Assembly: GCF_042681745.1 (NCBI RefSeq)
Contig: NZ_JBHUGF010000010.1
Span: 1,116,001 to 1,180,000, forward strand
Direction of reading: 5' to 3'
DNA length: 64,000 nucleotides
Source: Saccharibacillus nicotianae
GTDB lineage: Bacteria; Bacillota; Bacilli; Paenibacillales; Paenibacillaceae
The notes beneath the pieces were generated by a model. The model did not search any database and was not told where the DNA came from. It saw only the letters and a program-made list of their open reading frames with translations. Numbering within the stretch: the stretch's first letter is position 1; each line of letters opens with the position of its first letter. Of the stretch, positions 17,860-26,146 are shown piece by piece. A program made the translations under genes and the position numbers.

Positions 17860-18594
17860 TTAGATTTCAGGTAAAAAGTATTTTAAAGCAGCAGGAAGTT
17901 CTTTTTGCCAGAAGCCCCACAAATGTTTACCATCTTTTTCGCTATATTGTACAGTTGCTCCGCGTGCTTGCAAAAGATCACGAGTGTCCCGGTTCAATTG
18001 TACAAAATCGTAAATACCTGTATCGCTTTCAAAATCTGTTTCTTGCAGACCTACTATCATGTACACATTCAAGTCTGTAAGATTTTGAGCTTGTGCGATA
18101 ATATCCTGACTTTGTTTATAGTAAGCACCAGATAGACTAATCACCTGCTGGAACAGTTCAGGATATAACAGGGACAGATGGATCGAAACGCTGCCGCCAA
18201 GTGAATCGCCAGCTAGAATTCGTTGATCAGGAGTACGTCGTACAGGATACTTTTGCTCGATATATGGAATGATTTCTTCTGCAAAGCAAGCAGTGTACTT
18301 TTCGAAGCGATCACCAAATGGAGCATATTCTTGTGTTCTGATCTTCGTATTTACTTCTACACCTACGATGATAAATGGTTCGATATTTTCATCAAGAATT
18401 AATTGGTTAGCATATGTAGCAATGCGACCAAAGTTGAAAAACTCTTCACCGTCCTGACAATACACAACAGGATAACTTAATACTTCATTATAGCCTGGCG
18501 GCAAGTAAATCCGTAATGTACGACTTTCACCAAGATGGCTGCTTTCGATTTGTTCTTTCAGTATTGTTCTTTTAAGATAACGGGAATCTGTCAC
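17860..18594 (-). CDS. Esterase-D/enterochelin-esterase-like alpha/beta hydrolase
   Basis: The 244-residue protein has the nucleophile elbow AGDSLGGS, an oxyanion-side stretch RIYLPPGYNEVLSYPVVYCQDG, an acidic residue in LQETDFESDTG and a likely catalytic His in GKHLWGFW. This matches the putative esterase (PF00756-type) family of intracellular hydrolases, which includes Fes and BesA-like siderophore esterases. No signal peptide is present. I chose GTG at 18594 because AAAGGTGATC lies just upstream; an in-frame ATG at 18627 has no site. Substrate is unknown. It is divergent from the pdh operon with no obvious functional link. Confidence 0.82.
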   Translation of the reverse strand: MTDSRYLKRTILKEQIESSHLGESRTLRIYLPPGYNEVLSYPVVYCQDGEEFFNFGRIATYANQLILDENIEPFIIVGVEVNTKIRTQEYAPFGDRFEKYTACFAEEIIPYIEQKYPVRRTPDQRILAGDSLGGSVSIHLSLLYPELFQQVISLSGAYYKQSQDIIAQAQNLTDLNVYMIVGLQETDFESDTGIYDFVQLNRDTRDLLQARGATVQYSEKDGKHLWGFWQKELPAALKYFLPEI

Positions 18595-18765
18595 AGTGAT
18601 CACCTTTTTCGGGAATATTTTTTGCATTGCGTATCACAATGCGTTAAGATTGTTTCGTGCGGTCGTAAAGTCTTTGAATACAAAGATCGTAAAAGTGTTA
18701 TACAAATATTAACCTGCTGTTATACATACAATAATACACATATCTACTAAATTTCAATGTATGTT

Positions 18766-18795
18766 TTGACGAATGGAGTAGAACAGGTGTATAAT
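18766..18795 (+). promoter_or_regulatory. Sigma-A promoter of the pdh operon
   Basis: TTGACG (18766-18771) and a perfect TATAAT (18790-18795) are separated by 18 bases. The predicted start is about 50 bases before the pdhA start codon. Near-consensus boxes fit a strongly expressed central-metabolism operon. Confidence 0.75.
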
Positions 18796-18847
18796 AATTC
18801 TATAACAGCGGGACATGATATTCAAATTTTTTATTGAGGTGAATAAA

Positions 18848-19915
18848 ATGAGCAAGGTTCCTTATGAAGTTTATACGGAGGACGTGGAAGCTCTTTCCGT
18901 TCTTTCTCCTGAAGGCAAAATCGTCAACAAAGATTTACTACCTGATCTTAGCGATGATCAATTGAAAGAAATTATGTATCGTATGGTCTTCACACGTAGT
19001 TGGGATGATCGTGCAGTTAACTTAGGTCGTCAAGGTCGTCTCGGTTTCTATGCACCAGTATCTGGTCAAGAAGCTACAATGGTTGGTAGCGAATTCGCTT
19101 TGCAAAAAGAAGATTTCGTATGCCCGGGTTACCGTGATATTCCTCAGTTGGTATGGCACGGATTGCCACTTTATCAAGCATTCTTGTACTCTCGTGGACA
19201 TCAACACGGTGGACAAATTCCTGATGGCGTTAACGTTTTGATGCCGCAAATCATCATTGGTGCACAAATTTTGCACGCAATGGGTATTGCTATGGCTTAC
19301 AAATTGAAAAAACAAAAGCAAGTTGTTATTGCTTATACAGGTGATGGTGGTTCTTCTGAAGGTGACTTCTATGAAGGTCTTAACTATGCTGGTGTATACA
19401 AATTGCCTGTTATTTTCTTTGTACAAAACAACGGTTATGCAATTACAACTCCTTTCGCAAAACAAACGGCTGCATTATCTATCGCTCACAAAGCGGTTGC
19501 AGCAGGTATCAAAGGCGTAAAAGTAGACGGTATGGACGTTCTTGCTGTTATCAAAGCTGTCCAAGATGCTGCTGAACGCGGACGTAATGGTGAAGGTGCT
19601 ACATTGATTGAAGCGGTTACTTATCGTTTCCGTCCTCACTCCATGTCTGATGATACAAGTAAATATCGTACTAAAGATGAAGAAGGTATCTGGAGTGAAA
19701 AAGATCCTATCGCTCGTCTTGCTAAATACTTGGCTGAAAAAGGTCTCTGGACTGATGAAGATACAGAGCGCGTAAGAGAAGAAGCTAAAGCTAAAGTAAA
19801 CGAAGAAATCAAAAAAGCAGAGAAAACAGAGAAAATGACTGTTTCTGGCTTAATTGATAGCATGTTTGAACAAACACCTCAACACTTGGAAGAGCAAAAA
19901 GCTGATTTCGAATAA
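18848..19915 (+). CDS. pdhA: Pyruvate dehydrogenase E1 alpha subunit
   Basis: PdhA with PdhB forms the ThDP-dependent E1 that decarboxylates pyruvate. This 355-residue protein has the ThDP motif GDGGSSEGDFYEGLNYA near residue 160, ending in the VQNNGYAI segment, and the phosphorylation-loop region RFRPHSMSDDTSKYR. The ATG at 18848 follows GAGGTG; a longer frame from 18815 lacks such a site. Codons are strongly biased toward GCT, GGT and CGT, as for highly expressed genes. It is the first gene of pdhABCD, with pdhB starting 83 bases later. Confidence 0.96.
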   Translation: MSKVPYEVYTEDVEALSVLSPEGKIVNKDLLPDLSDDQLKEIMYRMVFTRSWDDRAVNLGRQGRLGFYAPVSGQEATMVGSEFALQKEDFVCPGYRDIPQLVWHGLPLYQAFLYSRGHQHGGQIPDGVNVLMPQIIIGAQILHAMGIAMAYKLKKQKQVVIAYTGDGGSSEGDFYEGLNYAGVYKLPVIFFVQNNGYAITTPFAKQTAALSIAHKAVAAGIKGVKVDGMDVLAVIKAVQDAAERGRNGEGATLIEAVTYRFRPHSMSDDTSKYRTKDEEGIWSEKDPIARLAKYLAEKGLWTDEDTERVREEAKAKVNEEIKKAEKTEKMTVSGLIDSMFEQTPQHLEEQKADFE

Positions 19916-19998
19916 GAGGTTTCTAAAAATAGAGCGTTAATCTAGATCCTTGATGCGTGAACATGAACAGTGAAATGTTTAAGGAGGAAATGAAGCAA

Positions 19999-20976
19999 AT
20001 GGCACAAATGAATATGAAAGAAGCGATTCGTGATGCGCTTCGCGTTGAATTGAAAAATGATCCTAATGTGATCCTTTTCGGAGAAGACGTAGGTCATGTT
20101 GGTGGCGTATTCCGCGCAACAGAAGGTCTGCAAGCAGAATTTGGTGAAGATCGTGTATTTGATACACCTCTTGCTGAGTCAGCTATCGGTGGTTTGGCAG
20201 TAGGTTTGGGTATCCAAGGATTCCGTCCTGTTGCTGAAATCCAATTCGTAGGTTTTATTTTTGAAGCACTTGACCAAATGGTTGTTCAAGCAGCTCGTAT
20301 GCGTTACCGTTCTGGTGGCAAATACAATTCTCCAATCGTTTTCCGTACACCTTTCGGTGGCGGTGTAAAAGCGGCAGAATTGCATACTGATTCTCTAGAA
20401 GGCTTGCTTACACAAACTCCAGGTATCAAAGTGGTTATCCCTTCTAACCCTTACGATGCTAAAGGACTTATGATCGCATCTATTCGTGATAACGATCCTG
20501 TATTCTTTATGGAGCATTTGAACTTGTACCATGCATTCCGTGCAGAAGTACCAGAAGAAGCTTATACAGTAGAATTGGGTAAAGCAAACGTAGTACGTGA
20601 AGGTTCTGATGTAACGATCATCGCTTACGGCATGATGGTTCATACAGCTACTAAAGCGGCTGATCAATTGGCTGAAGAAGGAATCAAAGCAGAAATTATT
20701 GACCTTCGCACAGTAAGCCCGATTGATATTGATACAATCGTAGCTTCTATCCAAAAAACAAATCGTGCAATCGTTGTTCAAGAAGCACAAAAAAGTGCTG
20801 GCGTAGCAGCAGAAGTTATTGCACAAATCAATGAAAAAGCAATCTTGCACTTGGAAGCTCCAGTACTGCGTGTAGCAGGACCAGATACTGTTTATCCATT
20901 TGCACAAATTGAAGATTCTTGGTTGCCATCACCTAAACGTGTGATCGATGCTGTGAAAAAAGTAGTAGAATTCTAA
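19999..20976 (+). CDS. pdhB: Pyruvate dehydrogenase E1 beta subunit
   Basis: The 325-residue product has the standard length and order for E1 beta: MNMKEAIRDALRVEL, the ThDP-site region FGEDVGHVGGVFRAT, DTPLAESAIGGLAVGLG, and the C-terminal transketolase domain with IDLRTVSPIDIDTI and VVQEAQ. ATG 19999 is chosen over 19957 and 19990 because it gives the family start; AAGGAGG lies 11 bases upstream. An unusual 207-base gap with two inverted repeats separates it from pdhC, while other pdh junctions are short. Confidence 0.95.
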   Translation: MAQMNMKEAIRDALRVELKNDPNVILFGEDVGHVGGVFRATEGLQAEFGEDRVFDTPLAESAIGGLAVGLGIQGFRPVAEIQFVGFIFEALDQMVVQAARMRYRSGGKYNSPIVFRTPFGGGVKAAELHTDSLEGLLTQTPGIKVVIPSNPYDAKGLMIASIRDNDPVFFMEHLNLYHAFRAEVPEEAYTVELGKANVVREGSDVTIIAYGMMVHTATKAADQLAEEGIKAEIIDLRTVSPIDIDTIVASIQKTNRAIVVQEAQKSAGVAAEVIAQINEKAILHLEAPVLRVAGPDTVYPFAQIEDSWLPSPKRVIDAVKKVVEF

Positions 20977-20991
20977 AATAGTTTTTATTGT

Positions 20992-21161
20992 CAAAAGGCG
21001 GGTACATGAGCATATTCATTCAGTTTGATGATCGTCCTTTGGATACTCGTTAAATCGAAGAATATAATTTTGCGGACGCCTTTTGGCTTTGAAATATGCA
21101 CTAAATAGATAATGTAAAGAGATGTTGCTGAATGATAGGAGTGGAATCAATTGTTCAGCAA
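20992..21161 (+). repeat. Two inverted repeats in the pdhB-pdhC gap
   Basis: CAAAAGGCG (20992-21000) is perfectly complementary to CGCCTTTTG (21077-21085) across 76 bases. TTGCTGAA (21125-21132) is complementary to TTCAGCAA (21154-21161) across 21 bases. The second hairpin ends ten bases before the pdhC ribosome binding site. Neither is followed by a T tract, so they look like processing or stabilising structures rather than terminators. A 15-codon frame at 21006 lies inside the first loop but has no good ribosome binding site. Confidence 0.55.
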
Positions 21162-21183
21162 TCTAAATAGGGAGGTTTTGCAA

Positions 21184-22524
21184 GTGGCAAAATTTATTTA
21201 TAAATTTCCAGAGCTTGGTGAAGGTTTGCATGAAGGCGAAATCATCAAAATGCATATCAAACCAGGTGATAAAGTAACAGACGATAGCATCATCATGGAA
21301 GTACAAAATGATAAAGCAGTAGTTGAAGTACCTTGTCCAGTTGATGGAACAGTACTTGAAGTATTGACAAAAGACGGTCAAGTTTGTCATGTAGGCGAAA
21401 CGGTAGCAATTATCGAAGCTGAAGGTGACATTCCAGATCAAGACGAAGAAGAAACAGCTCCAGAACAAAAGAGCGGTCAAGAACAAGAATCTGTTCAAGG
21501 CGGAGTAGATACAACTTCATCTCCTGCTGCTGACAGCCCTGCTGATGCAAAAGAAGGTAAAGAAACAAATGCTTCTACACCAGCAGCTCCTAACAAAGAT
21601 GTTCTAGCTACTCCAAGCGTTCGTAAATTTGCTCGTGAGCAAGGTGTTGATCTAGCACAAGTTAGTGGCACTGGCAACAACGGTAAAATTACACGCGAAG
21701 ATGTAGAATCGTTCAAACAAGGTGGCGGACAAGTTTCTTCCCAAACTGCAGAAGTAGCAGCAGAAGAAAAAACATCTGCTCCAGTTGCACCAGCGGCAGC
21801 TCCTACAGCTATCGCAACAGGTGGAGACGAAGAGCGCGTACCATTCAAAGGTATTCGTAAAGCGATCTCTAACGCTATGGTTAAATCCGCATACACAGCT
21901 CCACACGTAACGATTATGGACGAAGTAGACGTTACAGAATTGGTTGCTTTCCGTACGCGTATGAAACCACTTGCTGAGAAAAAAGGCATCAAAGTAACAT
22001 ACTTGCCATTCATCGTAAAAGCACTTGTTGCTGCTACTCGTGAATTCCCAGCATTGAATGCTTCTATCGACGAAGCTTCTAACGAAATTGTATACAAAAA
22101 ACATTATGATGTAGGTATTGCTACAGACACAGATAACGGTCTTATCGTTCCTGTTGTTAAAGATGCAGACCGTAAGAGCATCTTCATGATCGCAAGCACA
22201 ATCAATGATTTGGCTGTACGCGGTCGCGAAGGTAAATTGTCTGCTAATGAAATGCGTGGAAGCACTATTTCTATCTCTAACATCGGTTCTGCTGGCGGTA
22301 TGTTCTTTACTCCAATCATCAACTTCCCAGAAGTTGCTATCTTGGGAACTGGACGTATCAGCGAAAAAGCTGTTGTTAAAAACGGCGAAATCGTAGCAGC
22401 ACCTGTAATGGCTCTATCCCTAAGCTTTGACCACCGTATTATCGATGGTGCAACAGCACAGAACTTTATGAACTTTATCAAATCACTTCTCGCTAATCCC
22501 GAGTTGCTGGTTATGGAGGTGTAA
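21184..22524 (+). CDS. pdhC: Pyruvate dehydrogenase E2 (dihydrolipoamide acetyltransferase)
   Basis: PdhC forms the core of the complex and carries acetyl groups on lipoate. It has one lipoyl domain (residues 1-80, lipoylated Lys44 in QNDKAVVEV), an acidic and Ala/Pro-rich linker, a peripheral subunit-binding domain (ATPSVRKFAREQGVDL, about 145-180), a second linker, and the catalytic domain ending in LSFDHRIIDGA with the active-site His and Asp. GTG at 21184 gives the normal start and has GGGAGG eight bases upstream. At 446 residues it is a one-lipoyl E2, as in Bacillus. Confidence 0.95.
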   Translation: MAKFIYKFPELGEGLHEGEIIKMHIKPGDKVTDDSIIMEVQNDKAVVEVPCPVDGTVLEVLTKDGQVCHVGETVAIIEAEGDIPDQDEEETAPEQKSGQEQESVQGGVDTTSSPAADSPADAKEGKETNASTPAAPNKDVLATPSVRKFAREQGVDLAQVSGTGNNGKITREDVESFKQGGGQVSSQTAEVAAEEKTSAPVAPAAAPTAIATGGDEERVPFKGIRKAISNAMVKSAYTAPHVTIMDEVDVTELVAFRTRMKPLAEKKGIKVTYLPFIVKALVAATREFPALNASIDEASNEIVYKKHYDVGIATDTDNGLIVPVVKDADRKSIFMIASTINDLAVRGREGKLSANEMRGSTISISNIGSAGGMFFTPIINFPEVAILGTGRISEKAVVKNGEIVAAPVMALSLSFDHRIIDGATAQNFMNFIKSLLANPELLVMEV

Positions 22525-22527
22525 TCA

Positions 22528-23952
22528 ATGGTAGTAGGCGATGCTTCACTCGATATTGATACTTTAGTTATTGGTGCAGGACCTGGTGGATATGTAGCTG
22601 CTATTCGTGCGGCTCAATTAGGTCAAAAAGTTTTGATCGTAGATAAATCCGAACTAGGCGGCGTGTGTTTGAACCGCGGTTGTATTCCTTCTAAAGCGCT
22701 AATCTCTGCAGCTCACCAATTTGAAGCTGCACAACATGGCGAAGCTTTTGGTATTACGGCTGAAAATGTAAAAGTGGATTTCTCCAAAACTCAAGAATTC
22801 AAATCAGGCGTTGTTAAAAAAATGACTTCTGGTGTAGCTGGATTGTTGAAAGGTAACAAAGTAGAAGTATTCCAAGGCGAATGCATGTTCATCAACCAAA
22901 ATGAAGCACGTGTATTCAACGATCATGAATCTCCTCGTTACCGTTTCAAAAACTGTATTATTGCAACAGGTTCTCGTCCAATCGAACTTAAAGCATTCCC
23001 ATTTGGTGGACGTATTCTTTCTTCTACAGAAGCATTGAATTTACCTGAAATTCCGAAAAGCATGGTTGTTATCGGCGGTGGTTACATCGGCGCTGAGCTT
23101 AGCCAAATGTATGCTAAATTCGGTACTAAAATTACAATCATCGAAGGTCTGGATACAGTATTGCCAGGATTCGATAAAGATATGACTAGCCTTGTTGCTA
23201 AAAACATGAAGAAATCCGGTATGGAAATCTTCACGAACGCAAAAGCGGAAAGTGCAGAGCAAACAGATAAAGACGTAACTGTTAAATTCAGCGTTGGTGG
23301 CGAATCTAAAGAAGTTACAGCAGACTACTTGCTAGTAACTGTTGGTCGTCGTCCTAACACTGATGGTGAGTTGGGTCTTGATTTGATCGAGTTGGAATTG
23401 GACGATCGTGGTTTGATCAAAATTGATCACCAAGGACGTACAAACATTCCTCATATCTTCGCTATCGGTGATATCGTTGCTGGTCCTGCTCTAGCTCACA
23501 AAGCTTCTTACGAAGCTAAAGTAGTAGCTGAAGTTATTGCTGGTGAATCATCTGTAATCGACTATAAATGTGTTCCGGCTGTTGTATTTACGGATCCTGA
23601 ATGCTCTAGCGTTGGTTATACTGAGACAGAAGCAAAAGAAAAAGGATACAAAGTATCTGCTGGTAAATTCCCATATGCAGGTAACGGTCGCGCAACTTCT
23701 TTGAACAACACAGAAGGTTTCGTGAAAATCGTAGCAGACGAAGAAACAGGTCTTGTTCTGGGTTCTCAAATCGTAGGTTTGGAAGCTTCTAACATGATCG
23801 CTGAAATGGGTCTTGCTATCGAAATGGGCGCAACTCTTGAAGATTTGGCTTTGACTATCCATGCGCATCCAACATTGGGTGAAATCGTGATGGAAGCGGC
23901 TGAATTGGTTATGGGTCACCCTATCCATGTTATCGCTCCACGCAAAAAATAA
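22528..23952 (+). CDS. pdhD: Dihydrolipoyl dehydrogenase E3
   Basis: This 474-residue flavoenzyme reoxidises dihydrolipoamide. Visible are the FAD motif VIGAGPGGYVAAIRAAQLG, the redox-active disulfide GGVCLNRGCIPSKAL, the NAD-binding VVIGGGYIGAELSQMY, the second FAD contact IPHIFAIGDIVAGPALAH, and the C-terminal HAHPTLGE with the catalytic His-Glu pair. GGAGGTG overlaps the pdhC end and the start lies 3 bases after its stop, so it is coupled. A strong terminator follows at 24028. E3 also serves other 2-oxoacid complexes. Confidence 0.97.
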   Translation: MVVGDASLDIDTLVIGAGPGGYVAAIRAAQLGQKVLIVDKSELGGVCLNRGCIPSKALISAAHQFEAAQHGEAFGITAENVKVDFSKTQEFKSGVVKKMTSGVAGLLKGNKVEVFQGECMFINQNEARVFNDHESPRYRFKNCIIATGSRPIELKAFPFGGRILSSTEALNLPEIPKSMVVIGGGYIGAELSQMYAKFGTKITIIEGLDTVLPGFDKDMTSLVAKNMKKSGMEIFTNAKAESAEQTDKDVTVKFSVGGESKEVTADYLLVTVGRRPNTDGELGLDLIELELDDRGLIKIDHQGRTNIPHIFAIGDIVAGPALAHKASYEAKVVAEVIAGESSVIDYKCVPAVVFTDPECSSVGYTETEAKEKGYKVSAGKFPYAGNGRATSLNNTEGFVKIVADEETGLVLGSQIVGLEASNMIAEMGLAIEMGATLEDLALTIHAHPTLGEIVMEAAELVMGHPIHVIAPRKK

Positions 23953-24027
23953 TAAATAAACATTATTGGTATGTATAATTATGATCTTCATCTAAATGAT
24001 TGTACGTATCATAAATGATTACTCTAA

Positions 24028-24057
24028 GCCGCCAGAATATACTTCTGGCGGCTTTTT
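24028..24057 (+). terminator. Intrinsic terminator of the pdh operon
   Basis: GCCGCCAGAA pairs perfectly with TTCTGGCGGC around a five-base loop and is followed by TTTTT. Confidence 0.95.
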
Positions 24058-24102
24058 GTTGTTCATAAATACTCGTATATCAAACATAGATTATAAAAAG
24101 AA

Positions 24103-24133
24103 TTGACAATACGCCTATCCATCAGTATATAAT
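24103..24133 (+). promoter_or_regulatory. Promoter of the CobW-type gene
   Basis: TTGACA (24103-24108) is a perfect -35. TATAAT at 24128-24133 gives a 19-base spacer; the overlapping TATATA at 24126 gives 17. The predicted start falls at the Zur-like box just downstream. Confidence 0.6.
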
Positions 24134-24138
24134 AATTT

Positions 24139-24157
24139 AATAGTAATTATTACGATT
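24139..24157 (+). promoter_or_regulatory. Zur box
   Basis: AATAGTAAT-T-ATTACGATT is a 9-1-9 palindrome with one mismatch and fits the Bacillus Zur pattern TCGTAATnATTACGA closely. It covers the predicted transcription start, so zinc-bound Zur should repress the CobW-type gene, and possibly rpmG by readthrough. Confidence 0.8.
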
Positions 24158-24180
24158 AAAGAACAATGGGGGAAAATTTT

Positions 24181-25431
24181 ATGATAGACAATCAACAATC
24201 CAAAATTCCAGTAACTGTACTTAGTGGTTATTTAGGGTCAGGTAAAACAACTGTTCTAAATCATGTGCTTAATAATCGAGAAGGTTTGAAAGTAGCCGTT
24301 ATTGTTAACGATATGAGCGAAGTAAATATTGATGCAAGCTTAATTAAATCAGGTAGTACATTATCTCGAACAGAAGAAAAGCTAGTCGAAATTTCAAATG
24401 GATGTATCTGTTGTACATTACGTGATGACCTTTTATTAGAAGTAAAGCAGTTAGCCGAAGAAGGTAGATTTGATTATATACTTATCGAATCGTCAGGGAT
24501 TAGTGAACCTATTCCTGTTGCTCAGACATTTAGTTATGCAGATGACTCACTAGCTTTTGATTTAACGACAATTACACGTCTGGATTGCTTGGTGACTGTT
24601 GTAGACAGTAATCGTTTCTGGCATGATTATGAGTCGGGTGAAACACTGCTAGAGCGAGGAGAAGCAGTAGGTGAAGATGATACACGTGATGTTGTTGATT
24701 TGTTGATCGATCAGATTGAGACTTGTGATGTCGTTATTTTGAATAAATGTGATCTGGTTAGTGAAGCAGAATTAAATAAATTAGAAGCTGTTATTCATAA
24801 ACTTCAACCGAATGCACGCATTATCCGCACTACAAAAGGCCAAATTGATCCTAAAGAAATTTTAAATACTCATTTATTTGATATGGAGAAAGCTTCTACT
24901 TCCGCAGGATGGATGCAAGAGTTGCAAAAAGATCATCATACTCCTGAAACAGAAGAATACGGTATTCATTCTTTTGTATATCGACGTAGACGTCCTTTTG
25001 CACCGCAGCGACTATATGATTTTATGGAAGAGTGGCCTGAATCTATTATACGAGCCAAAGGACTTGTTTGGTTAGCTACAGGTGAAGATGTAGCAGCTAC
25101 ATTAGGGCAGGCAGGTACCTCTATTCAATTTGGTCCTGCTGGAAATTGGGTCGCAGCATTACCTGAAGAGGAACGACAACAGATTTTGGCAGAAGAACCA
25201 GAATTACTAGAACAATGGGATCAGCAGTGGGGAGATCGCATGACAGAAGTTGTTTTTATCGGAATAGGACTGGATCAAAAGACTATGGAGTCTGAATTAG
25301 ACCAGTGTTTGTTAACAGATCAGGAGATGGAGTTAGATTGGTCAACACTTCACAATCCTTTACCCTGGTTACCATCAGAAGAAGATCATGTAAATGAAGC
25401 GGTAACTCATTTATTTGGTTCATCAGTATAG
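24181..25431 (+). CDS. COG0523/CobW-type GTPase, zinc metallochaperone (YciC/ZagA-like)
   Basis: A 416-residue G3E-family GTPase. Walker A is SGYLGSGKTT (residues about 16-25), the metal-binding CxCC motif appears as NGCICCTLRDDL (about 77), Walker B-like LIESSGISEP follows, and the guanine-specifying ILNKCDLV is near 190. The CobW C-terminal domain spans about 265-400 (GIHSFVYRRRRPFAPQRLYDF). The Zur box upstream makes zinc the likely metal: these proteins deliver zinc to essential enzymes when it is scarce. GGGGGA lies seven bases before ATG 24181; an ATG at 24166 overlaps it. No terminator separates it from rpmG. Confidence 0.88.
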   Translation: MIDNQQSKIPVTVLSGYLGSGKTTVLNHVLNNREGLKVAVIVNDMSEVNIDASLIKSGSTLSRTEEKLVEISNGCICCTLRDDLLLEVKQLAEEGRFDYILIESSGISEPIPVAQTFSYADDSLAFDLTTITRLDCLVTVVDSNRFWHDYESGETLLERGEAVGEDDTRDVVDLLIDQIETCDVVILNKCDLVSEAELNKLEAVIHKLQPNARIIRTTKGQIDPKEILNTHLFDMEKASTSAGWMQELQKDHHTPETEEYGIHSFVYRRRRPFAPQRLYDFMEEWPESIIRAKGLVWLATGEDVAATLGQAGTSIQFGPAGNWVAALPEEERQQILAEEPELLEQWDQQWGDRMTEVVFIGIGLDQKTMESELDQCLLTDQEMELDWSTLHNPLPWLPSEEDHVNEAVTHLFGSSV

Positions 25432-25508
25432 ATAGATTTATAAACATTTTGTAGTATTTCTTTTGAAAAAATCAAGCATATTCAATGTAAATATACAGCA
25501 ATCTATGA

Positions 25509-25558
25509 TATAATAGAAAAGGCTGTTGGACATCATATCTGTTCGGTAGTGAACAGAT
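25509..25558 (+). promoter_or_regulatory. Extended -10 promoter and leader hairpin before rpmG
   Basis: TATAAT at 25509-25514 has TG correctly placed for an extended -10 (TGATATAAT). About 20 bases further, ATCTGTTC (25537-25544) pairs perfectly with GAACAGAT (25551-25558) over a six-base loop. There is no T tract after the hairpin, so it does not look like a terminator. Confidence 0.4.
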
Positions 25559-25614
25559 TGAGCAAAGATTTAACCTATCCTTTAATGAATATGGTGTTTT
25601 TCTGAAAATTGAAG

Positions 25615-25643
25615 TTGAACATTTTTCACAATTAGGGTACATT
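25615..25643 (+). promoter_or_regulatory. Second promoter for rpmG
   Basis: TTGAAC (25615-25620) and TACATT (25638-25643) are separated by exactly 17 bases, giving a start about 45 bases before the rpmG ATG. No Zur box is visible here. Confidence 0.45.
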
Positions 25644-25694
25644 AGTATAGTTGAATATTTTTGTTTATTAATTAGTGAAGTGAGGTGAATTCAC

Positions 25695-25844
25695 ATGCGC
25701 GTTATCGTAACTATGGCATGCACAGAGACTGGCGACCGTAATTATACTACAACCAAGAACAAAAGAAATCATCCAGAACGTCTTGAGTTGAAAAAATATT
25801 GCCCACGTCTAAAAAAATACACGATCCATCGTGAAACTCGTTAA
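25695..25844 (+). CDS. rpmG: 50S ribosomal protein L33, C-minus form
   Basis: The 49-residue product is L33: TETGDRNYTTTKNKR, then PERLELKKYCPRLKK and HRETR. GAGGTG lies about 6 bases before the ATG. Zinc-binding L33 has two CxxC pairs; here each pair keeps only its first cysteine (Cys9 with Thr12, Cys36 with Leu39), so zinc binding is probably lost. Bacteria switch to such C-minus forms during zinc starvation, releasing zinc from ribosomes. Position directly after a Zur-boxed zinc chaperone gene fits this. Its own promoters and terminator suggest it is also expressed separately. Confidence 0.93.
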   Translation: MRVIVTMACTETGDRNYTTTKNKRNHPERLELKKYCPRLKKYTIHRETR

Positions 25845-26146
25845 TATTGATTAACGTCTAAACGTTCGCCCATCTGTTTTATACAGATGGGTGTTTGTGT
25901 TTTTGAAGATGTTTTCAATAGCAGTTGGCTTTAGGATTTTTAGGATAAAGGTGAGATCATAGTTTATTTTTTATTATTAGATTGTATTACATATAAATGC
26001 AGATTGAATATTTAGCATCATCTATTGGTATAAATGTCTATATGAATAATCACCTGATTTTGGTATTATAATAAGAAGCTAAATAGATACGGATATGGGT
26101 ATATTCTATATTGAACGTTTAGCGAAGTCTTATAATGAGGTGAATT
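25845..26146. other. Intergenic region between rpmG and thyA
   Basis: These 302 bases contain the rpmG terminator at the left, then AT-rich sequence. A TATAAT at 26067-26072 is a possible thyA -10, although its -35 is poor. GAGGTG precedes the thyA start. No coding frame or known RNA motif is seen. Confidence 0.5.
25869..25905 (+). terminator. Intrinsic terminator of rpmG
   Basis: CCCATCTG and CAGATGGG pair over a seven-base loop, followed by a T-rich tail (TGTTTGTGTTTTT). Confidence 0.85.

Noticed and set aside
20395..20907. 170-codon minus-strand frame across pdhB
   Set aside because: It is antisense to a certain gene, is Cys/Phe-rich nonsense in composition and has no ribosome binding site.
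21006..21053. 15-codon frame in the pdhB-pdhC gap
   Set aside because: No proper ribosome binding site and no recognisable peptide; better explained as loop sequence of the inverted repeat.
21495..22097. 200-codon minus-strand frame across pdhC
   Set aside because: It is antisense to the E2 linker and catalytic region; codon bias of pdhC creates long antisense frames, and it lacks a start signal.
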